Assembly: GCA_023974075.1 (NCBI GenBank)
Contig: JAMFTG010000147.1
Coordinates: 1 to 64,000 of the forward strand
Reading direction: 5' to 3'
Source of the DNA: Chaenocephalus aceratus
Taxonomy: Eukaryota > Chordata > Actinopteri > Perciformes > Channichthyidae
DNA length: 64,000 nucleotides
This document shows positions 22,400 to 34,759 of the stretch, piece by piece. The position numbers were made by a program, and so were the translations under genes. The notes under the pieces were generated by a model, which did no database searches, was not told the DNA's origin, and was given only the letters and a program-made list of their open reading frames with translations. The first letter of the stretch is position 1, and each line of letters begins with the position of its first letter.

Positions 22400-23355
22400 C
22401 AAAACACAAAGGTCTTATTTCATAGTCACTTGCACTCAATGTTCTGCATTTTTCATAATGTACACAATAAACATACAATAAGTATAAAAGAGGTCTTCTC
22501 TGATGGACTTGTACCAAATCTCGCCCTCCGTATGTTTATACATAAAAAAGAAAACGATTAAAAGCCTCCACCCTGTCACATCTTCACCTTTAGTAATTTA
22601 CCAAAATGTCAAATTAGTTACTTGTGTTTCGCCATTTTCTGTAACATTACACACAATTAGACAAAAGACATTTGTTTGTGACTTAAACAAATGTGGAAAA
22701 AAGTGTTTTCCTTCATGTTATATGTCATTAGACATCACAGAAATGGTACTGTACACAACACATTACTTTAAGACATTTTTAAAAGGAACATACCGTACTT
22801 TCTCACATTTGATTATTTTATTTGCATCATATGGGACAACACAAAAGACTCAAACCAGTAAAACAAAACAAAATGGAAGCTAAAATGTCCCTGAGAACAA
22901 TTATCTCGTGTTACGGTTCTTACACATCCATTTCAAGCTCAGCATTTACAGCACGTTTCCATCTTTGCCCAAATGACTTTATATTCACCGTATTTCCCCT
23001 TCGATCCATTTTCAAAGTTCCCTTTCTCCCACCCGGCAAACAGCAAAACCTTTTCTTTCATGTCACATGCTTCAAGTCCAACACAAGAGAGAAAAACATT
23101 TAAATAATAATTAAAAACATGGATCTCAATGCTTCTATAACGGAGAGCAAAGAAACGTAGGCAGCATAAACTATTTGCTCTCAGGTCCGAAAAGAAAAAC
23201 TCTAATATTAGCTGTCCACGTGAGTCACGGGCACTGAGGATGTAAGACGTGTTTCTCCGCTGCTCCTGGGAATGTGACTTAATTTCATAAATCCTGCACA
23301 ATTTTGGTCTTTTATTGTTGAAATGAAATAGAACATAAACTAAGGATTCGTCGTA
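22400..23355. other. No gene recognised
   Basis: Further caspase exons were looked for and not found. The sequence is AT-rich and non-repetitive by eye. Confidence 0.35.
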
Positions 23356-23384
23356 CGTGACTTTTGTTAACCAAAACAACCGAA

Positions 23385-23606
23385 ATGTCTTCTGCTCGCC
23401 AAAAATCCGAAGCACAGAGAGGAGGCCGCAGCAAAACCTCGCCTTTGCCTTTCCCGGCTAACGCTACTCGAGGGGTGGCTGAAGCTAACGCACTCGACGC
23501 CGAACTTTTACAAAGTATGATGGACTCCCTGAAAGCCGACATTTTTGGCAAAATGTATTCTTTGTCTTCCAGCCTACGCTCCGAGATTACCTCTGTCCGA
23601 AAATAA
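23385..23606 (+). pseudogene. L1 ORF1 N-terminal fragment
   Basis: The reading frame from MSSARQKSEAQRGG to LRSEITSVRK ends at a stop. The polar N-terminus followed by a helical segment (LLQSMMDSLKADIFGKMYSL) fits the start of the coiled coil of L1 ORF1 proteins, which bind RNA. The RNA-binding domain is missing. Confidence 0.5.
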
Positions 23607-23857
23607 CTAAAAGAGTCAATAAAATACTATTATTAGAGTCCAACATTAAAGCCATGGAAAACACCTATTATAGAAATCCCTGTCCTAAATTACACCAATA
23701 CTTGTTACTATTAAGAGCACAATATAATGAAATGTCAGCCTCTAAAGCAGCAGCTAACTTACTGAAGCTTAAACAATCCATCTTCGATCAAGGGGAAAAG
23801 TCAGGTAAAATCCTGGCATGGCGTATAAAATAACTTCAAATTGAAAGGACTATCACT

Positions 23858-25968
23858 GTGCTGAATAATGACAAGGGGGAGACCGTTGCAGACCCTGTGG
23901 CAATAAATGGGGCTTTCAGGGATTACTATGAAAGATTATACAGCTCTGAAATAGACGAGGGGACAATGCTCCAGAGTCCATTCTTAGATAGCCTCACGAT
24001 TCCCAATTTATCGGATGAGGAAAGTTTGAAATTAGAGAATGTAGTGTCTTTGGAGGAGACTTCCGAGGCAGTGAAGAGCATGAAATCGGGGAAAGCAGCA
24101 GGACCGGATGGCCTGCCCATCGATATCTATACAAAATTTGAAGCGAAATTAAAGGCACCCCTTTTGGAAATGTTTATTGAATCTATTCAAAATGGAATAC
24201 TTCCTCCCACCCTGAGAGGGGCGCTGATCACACTTCTGCCAAAACCTGGGAAATCAAATGACAAGAGCGAAAATATGCGCCCTATAAGCCTCCTAAACTC
24301 AGACTTGAAGATACTTTGTAAGATCTTGGCAAGAAGACTGGAAGGCCTGCTGCCGGAAATTATAAAAGAGGATCAAAATGGGTTCATGGTTGGCCGTCAG
24401 GGATTTCACAATGTGAGACGGGTTTTGAACATTCTCCATGACCAAAGGGGGCGCCAGATACAGCTCTCTTTTTAGACGCTGAGAAAGCTTTTGACAGGGT
24501 GGAATGGTTCTATTTGTTTGAACTTCTTGTCCGCTTTGGCTTTGGGGAGAATTGTTGTAATTGGGTAAAACTTTTATACAACGACCCGTATGCAGAAATA
24601 ATTACAAATAATATCACATCAAAGCCGATAAGGATCGGTAGGGGCTGTAGACAAGGTTGTCCTCTATCCTCCCTTCTTTTCTTAATCACAATTGAACCAT
24701 TTGCTGTTGCTGTGAGAGAGCACACAATGATTTCAGGCATACATGTGAGAGGGTTTGACCATCGAATAGCTCTTTACGCTGATGACGTGATTCTCTTCCT
24801 TAGAAATCTGGAGAACTCTATACCGGCTCTTATGGATCTGATTAAAGGGTTCAGCCAAATATCGGGTTACAAAGTAAATAATTCAAAACCCTCCTTCATG
24901 CTCCTTAACTCGGAGGAAAGGTCGAACCCACCCAAACATGCTGGTCATTTTAGAACAGTAAATACTTTCACTTACTTGGGTATTCAGATTGTCCCCAAAT
25001 TGGAAGATATTGTGAACTCTAACTATAATCCGATTATAGAGTCCATTTCCAAATCAGTTGATAGATGGTCAAACCTTCCGATCTCTCTAATGGGTAGAAT
25101 TAATATTCTCAAGACGAATGTTCTCCCCAAGCTTTTATATTTATTTCAAAACATCCCCCTGCCACCCCCACCAGATTTTTTTCCTAGAATGAAGAAAATG
25201 TTTAGTAATGTTATATGGAATAACAGACGCCCCAGGCTCCGTTTATCTCTTTTGTACTTGCCTTATGATAGAGGAGGATTACAGTTCCCTAACATGTTGT
25301 GTTACTACTGGGCAGCTCAGCTGAGAACATTGATGTTTTACTACACAGAGGAGAGGCCTCCGGTGTGGAGGGATGTTGAGTCTTGCTCCTTAAAGCTCCC
25401 ACTTCCTACTTATCTATACTCTGACAACCCTAAAAACCTTAAAAAAACTACAACTAACCCTATAGTTAAAAATATGATTGATGTTTGGCAGGAGGTTAAA
25501 AAATATATGAACGAACCTTCTTCTCTCTCCTGGTTCAGCCCGATATGGGGAAATACTCTCTTTGTGCCAGGGAATGCCGATGGAGGTTTTAGACTATGGG
25601 CGGAAAAGGGGGTGGGACAGTTAAAAGACATGTTTGGAAGTGATAATGGGAAGTTTTTATCATTTGAGGAACTTGTCAGTAAACACGAAATTCCTCGTAA
25701 ACATTTTTTTAAATACTTGCAACTCAGGAGCTTTGTAGGAGCGAACCAGGACCGACTCATGCTGGCCCCTCCTCTGTCCATATTGGAGAAAGTTTTAATT
25801 AAAAACCCCTTTGGGAAGGGCATCATATCTGAATTCTACGATCTCCTGCTGGCGTTCTCCTCAGAATCCTCAAACTCTAGACTCAATGCTTGGAAAAATG
25901 ACTTACAGGATAATCCAGCCTGTCCTCCTACAAAAAACGACCTTATAGGTCGATTGTTCAGCAGCTAA
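23858..25968 (+). pseudogene. L1-clade ORF2 reverse transcriptase, frameshifted
   Basis: Motifs in order: [51 protein letters not shown], then after a frameshift near 24460 the motif A block [29 protein letters not shown], and the catalytic YADD (24775-24786). The thumb and connection region follows with YLGIQIVPKL and LPKLLYLFQN. The RQGCPLSPLLF-type block marks the L1 clade and separates this copy from the L2-like ones. The frame ends at 25968, where the inserted element takes over. Confidence 0.85.
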
Positions 25969-26499
25969 ATACGACCCAGAGACACGTTTTAAAGTGTAGC
26001 CTCTCTAGTGGTCGTGTAAGAAACAACATGCTCCTGTCAATTGTAAACGCTCCGGAGGGTCGTTTATTCACAAATAACCCTCTCTGGAAAATCCTAAATT
26101 GTGGAATAGTTTGGCCATTAAAATGCTTTTTTATTAGATTTCTAGCGAGAAGTGTATATTGTACTTTTATAATCCACGTCCAGTGGATGTGTAGGATCTA
26201 CAGTTTGATAGATATACGAAGATGATTTGAGGTCTCGCCAGGAGAACGTGTACTGTATATGGGGCAACTTCCATGTAAAGTTAGCGTGGGTGAAAACAGT
26301 ATTTCCGGTCTCGAAGTTTTCATAATAAAACCGGAAGTATTCCCCACACTGTCAAATGATTACGCAGTGATATCTCCATTACTCATCCACTAAAAAACAT
26401 CAGTTTATCCTTGTTAATTACACAATATTGATTGGTTTAAATTGTGTACAATGCTTTTGTGTTTTTAACCTTCGAATTCGGAGAAACAAATTGTTTTTT

Positions 26500-27110
26500 T
26501 CGGAGTTTAGACACGACAGAGTTTCCGAAGACACTACACTACCCAGAATCCCCAGCTATCGTTTGGGACTACAACATCCGCCTTGCTTTACAAACCCCGT
26601 GATTAGCCCTCAAGCTCTGTGATTGGATATTGGAGTGGCAGTGTGACAAGGTTACGCTGAGCGTCAAAGCTCTTTGAAATGGAATGGAACCACGCCAGAC
26701 TATCCAAAACTGGACTTGGACGGGTCCAGCCCGGCCCTCCCCCCCAGAATTACACTTGCTGGCTATTGTGTGTTTCGCAACATGTTTTATGGCACGTCTG
26801 TACTGGGAAATGTAGTTTTAAAAGACGTTTTCGTATTTCCCACAATTAGAAGTTGCCAGTATTAAACCGTATACATCCCTGGAGGTTTAGGGGACACGAA
26901 ACACATTGGTGTTCTGTTATCAAATTTAAAACATATAATTAATACATGGGTGAAAATTGCTTGTGTCTATAATGGGCAGCATTAATACCACATGACAGCT
27001 GGACTTATGTCTGTGACCCCTCCTGTTGTTAATTGATAAGCCTGAAACATGCACTTGTCAAGGTTCAGATGCACATTTAGCAAATATGGCAGTAGCCATC
27101 GATCATCTTC
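26500..27110. other. Interior of the inverted-arm element, no gene
   Basis: No transposase motif is seen. The open frames at 26428-26865 are short and featureless. Confidence 0.4.
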
Positions 27111-27112
27111 AG

Positions 27113-27147
27113 ATAAGATACTTTATTGATCCCAAGTTGGGAAATGT
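27113..27147. repeat. Retroposon tail-like repeat
   Basis: GATACTTTATTGATCCCAAG followed by TTGGGAAATG is a very common fish repeat segment, probably a LINE or SINE 3' end. Confidence 0.45.
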
Positions 27148-27149
27148 TT

Positions 27150-27790
27150 TTGTTACAGCAGCATGTACTACTTTGTTCTACTCCACTACAATTCAGAGGT
27201 TAACCTGGTATTTTTACTCTACTACATTTATTTTTGTTACTTTGCAGATTCTGATTAATGATGTGAAATATAAACAACCCTTAAATCAGACTTTAGTTAC
27301 ACCTGAGTACAATTCAGCCTTATCAGTGTGTCTGTTTTGCACATCCTCCTGTTAATATCTTTGGACGTCCTGCACTAAACTGTTTTACTGTAGAGATCAC
27401 TACAGTATCTTCTAGATATTTTCCATTCTATATTTCTATCATTGACCCCTATTTTGTATGTAGGCTACTCTTAATATTTAAATGTTTTCATCAATAACTA
27501 AATAAATATAACTTATTCAACAACTACATTCAATAACGTGCTTTAACCACTAGGAGGTGCGGTTTAGACCAGTGGTCTAGTTAATAAAACATAATAATAT
27601 CGTTCATAATATGACTATTCACTTTATTGTGAGTTTAAAACAGAACGGTAAAGGAAAATACAGTTTCAGTCTCTCGATGTGAAGCTTATGCATTGTACCA
27701 TGAACCTGTATAGACCTGTAACAGTCAACTGCATGAGGAGTTGGAAAGGTAGTTCAGAAAATCAGTAATATCTTTAAAAACTACAAAAAA
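27150..27790. other. No gene recognised
   Basis: AT-rich interior of the inverted-arm element. Confidence 0.35.
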
Positions 27791-27792
27791 GT

Positions 27793-28210
27793 CCCTTTCT
27801 CTCAGCTGTGCACCGTTATGGTGTAAATACAGACTATCTACTAATTGGATCAAATATAAAAGTCAGCCGAATTAGTGTTGATACTGCAAGGAGACGTATT
27901 GTGTGAAAATAAATGGAAGATGTTGTTTAATTGTTGATATATTTATGGTTCACGTCACGTATTCAGTTTTGGCGGCATCTCTTCCAGTTTGTCAAAAGGT
28001 CTTCTGATCAGGGCTCTATAAATACATATCTAGGGCAGATATGTAATATTTAATGCAGCCGAACCGTGTATTACAATGCCATTATGTGATGACTTTCAAA
28101 GAGAAAAGCAAGAACACTCGGAATAAAGTATTATTATTATTATTTTTAATGTTTTCCGATTTCATATCACATAAACACCATATCCCGACGTGCATTGCGG
28201 CATGATTTTA
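27793..28210 (-). repeat. Dispersed repeat copy 2 (unsplit)
   Basis: Inverted relative to 17845-18170 plus 20590-20700, with the two halves directly joined near 27900 (CAAGGAGACGTATT next to GTGTGAAAATAAATGG). It acts as the empty-site reference for the LINE insertion in copy 1. Confidence 0.8.
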
Positions 28211-28800
28211 GCCTATCAAAACCTCTGAAAACAGAAATGTGTCTCTCAGAATCGAAAGAGAAAACCTATGGGAAAAACACAAAAGCATTGTACACAATTT
28301 AAACCAATTAATGTCGTATAATTAACTAGGATAAACTGATGTGTTTTTTAGTGGATGTGTAGTGCAGATATCACTGTTAAATCATTTGATCATTGGTTTT
28401 ATTATGAAAACGGCGAGACCGGAAATACTGTTTTCAACCCGTAACTTTACATGGAAGCTTGCCGCATATACACGTTCTCCTGACGAAATCTCAAATCATC
28501 TTCGTAATATCTATCAAACTATAGATCCTACATATCGACTGGACGTGGATTCTAAAATTACAATATATACTTCTCGCTAGAAATCTAATCATAAAGCGTT
28601 TTAATGGCCAAACTATCCTACAATTTAGGATTTTACAGAGAGGGTTATTTGTGAATAAACAACCCTCTGTAACGTTTGCATTCAACGGGAGCACTCGAGG
28701 CCGACAATTTTAAAACGTAATTATAGGTCGTATTAAGCGCTTGAACAAACGACATATTTGGTCGTAATAAGGGCTTAAAACAATCGACCCATTTGGTCGT

Positions 28801-29067
28801 ATGAGTTGGAGGACTTGTTGGGATAATCTAACATTGGAACAGTGGAGCACAGCTTGTAAGGCGGCCCAAACACAGACGGGTAATCCACGTCTAAAGCTTC
28901 TGCAATACAAGTGGCTAATGAGAGTGTACATTACACCAGAAAAATTGAATAAATGTAACGCTAATATCCCAGACACGTGCACCAGATGTGGGGAAGGAAA
29001 AGGCACACTGTTTCATTGTCTATGGTTATGTCCAAGAATAAAGGAATTCTGGGAAGAGGTTAGGTAA
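28801..29067 (+). pseudogene. L1 ORF2 C-terminal part
   Basis: The frame reads MSWRTCWDNLTLEQW, LKLLQYKWLMRVYITPEKL, then CTRCGEGKGTLFHCLWLCP. The C-x2-C-x7-H-x4-C spacing is the C-terminal cysteine motif of L1 ORF2 proteins. It continues the polymerase interrupted at about 25951. Confidence 0.75.
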
Positions 29068-29376
29068 CAGTACAGAATATTGTAGCGATCAGCTTCAAGC
29101 TGGAACCAAAAATGTTCCTACTTGGCCTATATCCGGATGGACATAACATACAACGTTATAAACAAGTTTTTATAGATATATGTTTATTACAAGCAAAAAT
29201 AGTGATTGCCTTATTTTTTGTAAACTGAAAATCAATAAACATAAAAAAAAAAGAGTCAATGGGACCATTACAAGATAAAGTCGAGCAACACGGTAAACTG
29301 TGCTTGAGCTTGAACGAGCTGCTACGGACCATAGCGGCCGGATAACGGAGCTGGAAGCTACAGCATGTGTATACAT

Positions 29377-29690
29377 CGGGGCTCGGAGCCTGTGAGAGAT
29401 TTAACGAGGGGTTACGTATGGTAACCCTTGTCATATAAGCATAGGCGGGGCCCTCTACTCGGGGCACTGTCTGTCCTATACCACTCGCTGAAGAGAGGTG
29501 TAGGAGGCGGTCAAGGCGAGGCCTCCTTTTATACGGTGAGATGCGCGCACATTCAGGTAGGCCCGCCCTGGGGCCGGCTCCATCTATAGAGGTCTCAGTA
29601 GGTGAATGCTTGCATGATAAGGTAGTACCCATAGAGTCCAGTAGAGGGCTCCACCTGTGCTTATATGACAAGGGTTACCATACGTAACCC
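29377..29690 (-). mobile_element. Isolated DIRS terminal cassette, uninterrupted
   Basis: It follows the same order as 41905-42245 in reverse complement: GGAGCCTGTGAGAG, GGGGTTACGTATGGTAACCC, CACTCGCTGAAGAG, GGCGAGGCCTCCTTTTATAC, GTAGGCCCGCCC, CCCATAGAGTCCAGTAGAGG and CATACGTAACCCC. No DIRS coding sequence adjoins it. It is about 314 bp, the same size as the cassette at 3330-4165 without its LTR. Confidence 0.7.
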
Positions 29691-29694
29691 CTTG

Positions 29695-29938
29695 TTAGAT
29701 ATCAAGATTTTTATTATTTTATTTGTTACTTTTCACTTTAGTTTTTCACTTTAGTTTTTCTGAGCAAATGTTCTAGAGACCCAAAGCTGTATCTACAAAT
29801 GTTCTGTCTTCATACAGGTCAAAACGTATACAGCTAAATATGTCTGTACATCTTGGATATTAAACGAGATGTCCACTTTTTTTATCTTCAGACAACCCTC
29901 AGATTATTTTGCACATTTGTACACAGAGCTACCAGACT
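29695..29938. other. No gene recognised
   Basis: AT-rich spacer between the DIRS cassette and the SINE-like element. Confidence 0.3.
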
Positions 29939-29939
29939 T

Positions 29940-30130
29940 CTGATGTGCAATAACTGCCGTAGGGTTGTCGGTTCAAGCCCCCGCACAGATCTAAAAATGG
30001 AGTGTGGACTGCTACTGCTGAGGAGAGGGCCCTCAATAGCTATACTAGGATGGGTTAAAAGCAGAGACCACATTTCACTGTGTGTGCTTTTTAAATGTAT
30101 CTGTGACCAATAAAGAGGTTTTTATCCTCC
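29940..30130 (+). repeat. tRNA-derived SINE-like element
   Basis: A pol III B box (GGTTCAAGCCC, 29970-29980) lies near the start, followed by a body containing GCAGAGACCACATTTCACTG and a 3' end CCAATAAAGAGG. A 3' copy without the tRNA-like head is at 34655-34733. The A box is not clear. Confidence 0.55.
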
Positions 30131-30141
30131 AATTAAAAATA

Positions 30142-31775
30142 TACAGAGGGAGGGTAAACTGTATCAAAATGAACGTTCTCCCTCGCTTTCTGTACCTCTT
30201 TTAATGTCTGCCAGTCTTCCTACCAACATCACTTTTTCGTAAAATAGACAAACTAATCTCCTCTTTTTTATGGCAAGGGAAGACTCCTAGAATTAGGAAA
30301 GAGCTTTTACAAAGGCATAGATCTACAGGAGGATTAGCGCTTCCAAATATAAGACACTACTATTGGGCAGCCAATATCCACAAAGTAATTCTATGGAGTA
30401 AGGAACCAACATTGAGTTGGTGTGAGGTTGAAGCCAAATCCTGTCCTAATACCTCACTCTTGGCTTTGCTTACATCTACATTACCCAGCCGGCCAACTCA
30501 ATATTCGAATAACCCGATTGTTGTTTCCACCCTAAGAATTTGGTCCCAATTCAGAAAGGCTCATGGACTCTGTGGATCCTCTATACATAGTCCCATTCAC
30601 AACAACCATCTCTTTCTCCCCCCTTACACTGATGGGGCCTTCTCTATGTGGCAGAGATTAGGTCTTGTCAGAGTAAGGGACCTTTACATTAACAATGTTT
30701 TCGGTAGCTTTAGCCAACTCTCTGAGAAATGTTGCCTTCCAGGCACTCATCTATTTCGCTACTTCCAGGTCCGAAACTGGGTTAAACTAAACAACCCTTC
30801 CTTCCCCAATATCCCTCCTAGTCCAAGTTATAGATGATGAGGTCTGGGATGGCGCATTAGCGAGAGTGAACAATAGTACGTCCTGTGCCAGGCTCAATCT
30901 TATACAACTAAAAGTTGTCCACCGTATCTATTACACCAACTCTAAACTCTCCAAAATATATCCAAATGTTACGGATACCTGTAACAGATGCCACACGTCA
31001 CCAGCAAACATGACTCATATGTTTTGGTCTTGTCCTCGCCTACAAGGATACTGGACAAGCATTTTCAAACACCTTACTGAGGCCTTGGACGTGGTATTGA
31101 CACCATGTGCAGAAACTGCCATTTCTGGAGTACTACCTGGCCACCGAATGTTGAAGAGGAAAGCTAAGGACAGTATAGCCTTTGCATCTATCTTAGCACG
31201 TAGAAGAATACTCCTAGAATGGACATCTTCTATACCACCTAAAGCATCTCTATGGCTTAAAGATGTAATGTTGTACCTGAACTTTAAGATTAAGGACTGA
31301 GAAGATTAAATATAACCTGAGGGGATCCTCAAAACTATTTGAATCTGTCTGGGGCTCTATGATAGCCTACATAGCTGAACTTAAGACACTAAATTAAGAA
31401 GAAATGGGGGGAACTACGAATATATGTGTATGTTTTTTCTTTTTTTCCCTTGTGTCTTTGTAAACATGTATGTAGGTAGGTACGTGTATGTATGTGCATG
31501 TGTGTGGGTATGTACACACATGTATGTGTATATGTGGGTATATATATATGTGAGTATGGGTACATTTATTACTGTTAATATTCTTTATTCCCTTATCTAT
31601 TAATTTTCTTTTAATATTATCTTCTACATTACTTTACTTTTACCAATACATGTATCTATTTATTTAGTTAGTTATTTAATTTACTAGCTAGGACCGGGAG
31701 GGGGGGAAAGGGGGAACATAAATAAAAAATAATAATATGTAAACTCATTGTGCCAGACTCAATAAAAAAAAAAAT
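30142..31775 (+). mobile_element. 5'-truncated L1-clade LINE with poly(A)
   Basis: The element begins inside ORF2 and ends at an A-run (31762-31774). The empty site in copy B (CAATTAACAATATACAATAC near 34728) marks where it landed. About 460 bp of 3' UTR with TG/TA-rich repeats lies between the stop and the A-run. Confidence 0.8.
30412..31300 (+). pseudogene. L1 ORF2 C-terminal region
   Basis: The first part (30412-30836) reads LPPYTDGAFSMWQRLGLVRV and HLFRYFQVRNWVKLN and ends at a stop. The second (30866-31300, shifted frame) reads LIQLKVVHRIYYTNSKLSK and CNRCHTSPANMTHMFWSCP, with the C-x2-C-x7-H-x4-C motif. Sequence upstream of 30412 also matches ORF2 in other frames (RIRKELLQRHRSTGGLALPN). 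Several frameshifts make it inactive. Confidence 0.8.
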
Positions 31776-31794
31776 ATATATATATATATATACA

Positions 31795-32531
<737 letters not shown>

Positions 32532-32969
32532 CAGACAAAGACAGTAAAACGTAATCCTTAATATGGATTTTGGATGTTTGAGTGGATTACAGAAAACATC
32601 ATTAAGTCCCACTTCATTATTATTGATGTTATTTATTATAACGTGTTACAGCATATTATTTTGTATTACTCTGTATATTATATAACCATGTATTAAATGA
32701 TCTTATAAAGTTGTCGTTAATGTGTTTGCTAACAGGCCAAAGTTTCTCTCCTCAGAGGACAAAGGAGAAAACTTTTCTGTTGACCGCCTCGGACCAATTA
32801 CTGAGATAATCACCTCAGCAGCTCAGGTGATTATGACAAGAGAGCCCCCCCCCCCCCCGAGACTCACTGTGACCACTGGGTCATAATTAGCTCTATGTGC
32901 ACTGGCTGTAGTCGGAGAGGGGGGGAGGGGCTCTAATGACCCTCATTAGCATCATATTACTGAGAGGCC

Positions 32970-33039
<70 letters not shown>
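32970..33039. repeat. (AC)n microsatellite
   Basis: Run of about 70 bp directly after ATTACTGAGAGGCCA. Confidence 0.97.
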
Positions 33040-33042
<3 letters not shown>

Positions 33043-33247
33043 CCTAATAGACACACATACACACTTTCCAGTCTTACCTAGAGACGCAACTAAAACTAGA
33101 CTTTTTTGTATTTGCCAAACGTTTTTGTGTAAGATAGAACATATTTAGCTGATTCATGATTTCGGGGGGGGGGGCTAAAGACCCTCATGACATCAGCTTC
33201 TGTGGACACTGCTGTCATCTGAATACATTGCATCATATTATTGAGAG

Positions 33248-33248
<1 letters not shown>

Positions 33249-33292
<44 letters not shown>

Positions 33293-33307
33293 CACGCACA
33301 CGCACGC

Positions 33308-33393
<86 letters not shown>
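33249..33393. repeat. (CA)n microsatellite with CG interruptions
   Basis: Run of about 145 bp with several CACGCA interruptions, preceded by ATTATTGAGAGG. Confidence 0.97.
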
Positions 33394-33396
<3 letters not shown>

Positions 33397-33399
33397 TTA

Positions 33400-34650
33400 G
33401 GCTTTTGCTTTTGTTGTGTACTTTATTATGTTGGGTAAATATTATTTGTGATTCTTCTTTGTAATTGTTAGTATCCGTCTCTGAGGGGGCGGCTGTTAAA
33501 GCTGCAGCTTCCTGATCTCTTCTGTCACATTTCTTCATTTTCCATCATCTGCATTTGATTCAAGTTTCCAAACACCAAACAACACCAACGAAGAGTCAAC
33601 AGCAACACAAAGCTGTTTGGCTTTGGCAGAGAAGCTCTGGCACATTGTTCGTGGCGTGACCCACACACTCAGCTCTGCTTCTCATCCCACAAACGCTTGT
33701 TCCTCACAAACAAGCTTACCATAACAACAATACCTGAACAGAACAATACCTGAACAGTCTCTCTTGCAGTAACATGCAAGCTGTGATGCAGAGTCTTAAT
33801 GCTTCACACAAAGAGTGGCAGACAGTCTGTGGGAGGTTTTTCATCTGACTGCTAACTCCTCTATGGATCTCATTCAACTCCATCAACACGTGAAGAGCTT
33901 CAGCAAACTGAATTGTACTGAATACAAAGGCAATGTTTGATGTAACGTGGATTGATCACGTTACTGTGAGCGTTCACTGTAAACTCAGATACAAATGATG
34001 TAAGGAGAGGAGGTTTGGTGGAGGCTTATTCAGGTGCCTCTTCAGGACACAGCCTTCTGCAAGAACCAGGTTTCCACCATGCATTTGTCGGTGTCACTGG
34101 ACCCAATTCGCCCAGGCCAGCAACACATATCCAACACTACCTGTTTGGCAACGTCAACAGCGGAGTTGGCGATAATCTGGATAATATGCTGTAGGAAACG
34201 CTGCCTCCTTATCCCTAGCAATTGTTGAGGAACATATTTCCTAGGCCCATACCTTTGACCCAGTTTATTCCACCGGGTCCGTCTGCGGCGTGTTACGGCC
34301 GCGCCGCGGAGCTCTCGGCAATCGCGGCCACTCTAGTCAATGGGTGCTATTCCACCACACGCGACGCGTTACGGCTCAGAAGCGTCTCTGCGTAGGGCTC
34401 CTCTAAAATTAGGATGAATCCTATTTTTGACGCGACGCAGCCGTAACATAATGTCGGGCAGGCAGGAGGTGGACAGTTCAGAGCATATATAGCATATATA
34501 TATATACACACAAACTCATTTTGCAGCCCCTATCCCTCCCTAGTCTTTCAAGTAGAAGTCGTAGAAATGCCAGCGTTCTCCTCCGGTTTACAGGCACTGT
34601 GTAAATTATATATATAGAATAATTAAGATGATGAATGCATTTTTTTTAAC
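33400..34650. other. No gene recognised
   Basis: Unique-looking sequence. A GC-rich stretch at about 34240-34460 has repeated GACGC and TTACGG blocks on both strands, which hints at a decayed DNA transposon, but its ends are not clear. Confidence 0.35.
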
Positions 34651-34759
34651 GTGTTAAAAGCAGAGACCACATTTCACTGTGTGCTTTTTAAATGTATTTG
34701 TGACCAATAAAGAGGTTTTTATCCTCCAATTAACAATATACAATACTTTGTGCAATATA

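Larger units (their letters stand above)
25951..28797. mobile_element. Composite element with long inverted arms inside the L1
   Basis: The two ends are inverted copies beginning GGTCGATTGTT. The similarity extends inward for about 440-540 bp: 25951-26465 on the left and about 28255-28797 on the right share inverted blocks such as AACCCTCTCTG, ACCGGAAATACTG-like text and ATTGTACACAATTTAAACC. Removing it restores the order of the L1 ORF2. The interior holds the second copy of the dispersed repeat (27793-28210) and no recognised transposase. No clear target duplication is visible. Confidence 0.65.
23358..29252 (+). mobile_element. L1-clade LINE split by a 2.85-kb element
   Basis: ORF1-like sequence starts at 23385, and ORF2 reverse transcriptase covers 23858-25968. 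The C-terminal part of ORF2 resumes at 28801, and the element ends with an A-run (about 29242-29252). The endonuclease that should precede the reverse transcriptase is missing, so there is a large internal deletion between ORF1 and the polymerase. Bases 25951-28797 interrupt the polymerase C-terminal region. Beyond the A-run, 29253-29376 resembles another L1 ORF1 piece. Confidence 0.8.

Noticed and set aside
33096..33538. Several open frames of Thr-His or Cys-Val repeats
   Set aside because: They are translations of CA/TG microsatellites, as are similar frames near 9.0, 9.9, 16.5, 22.2, 32.4, 36.5 and 63.6 kb.
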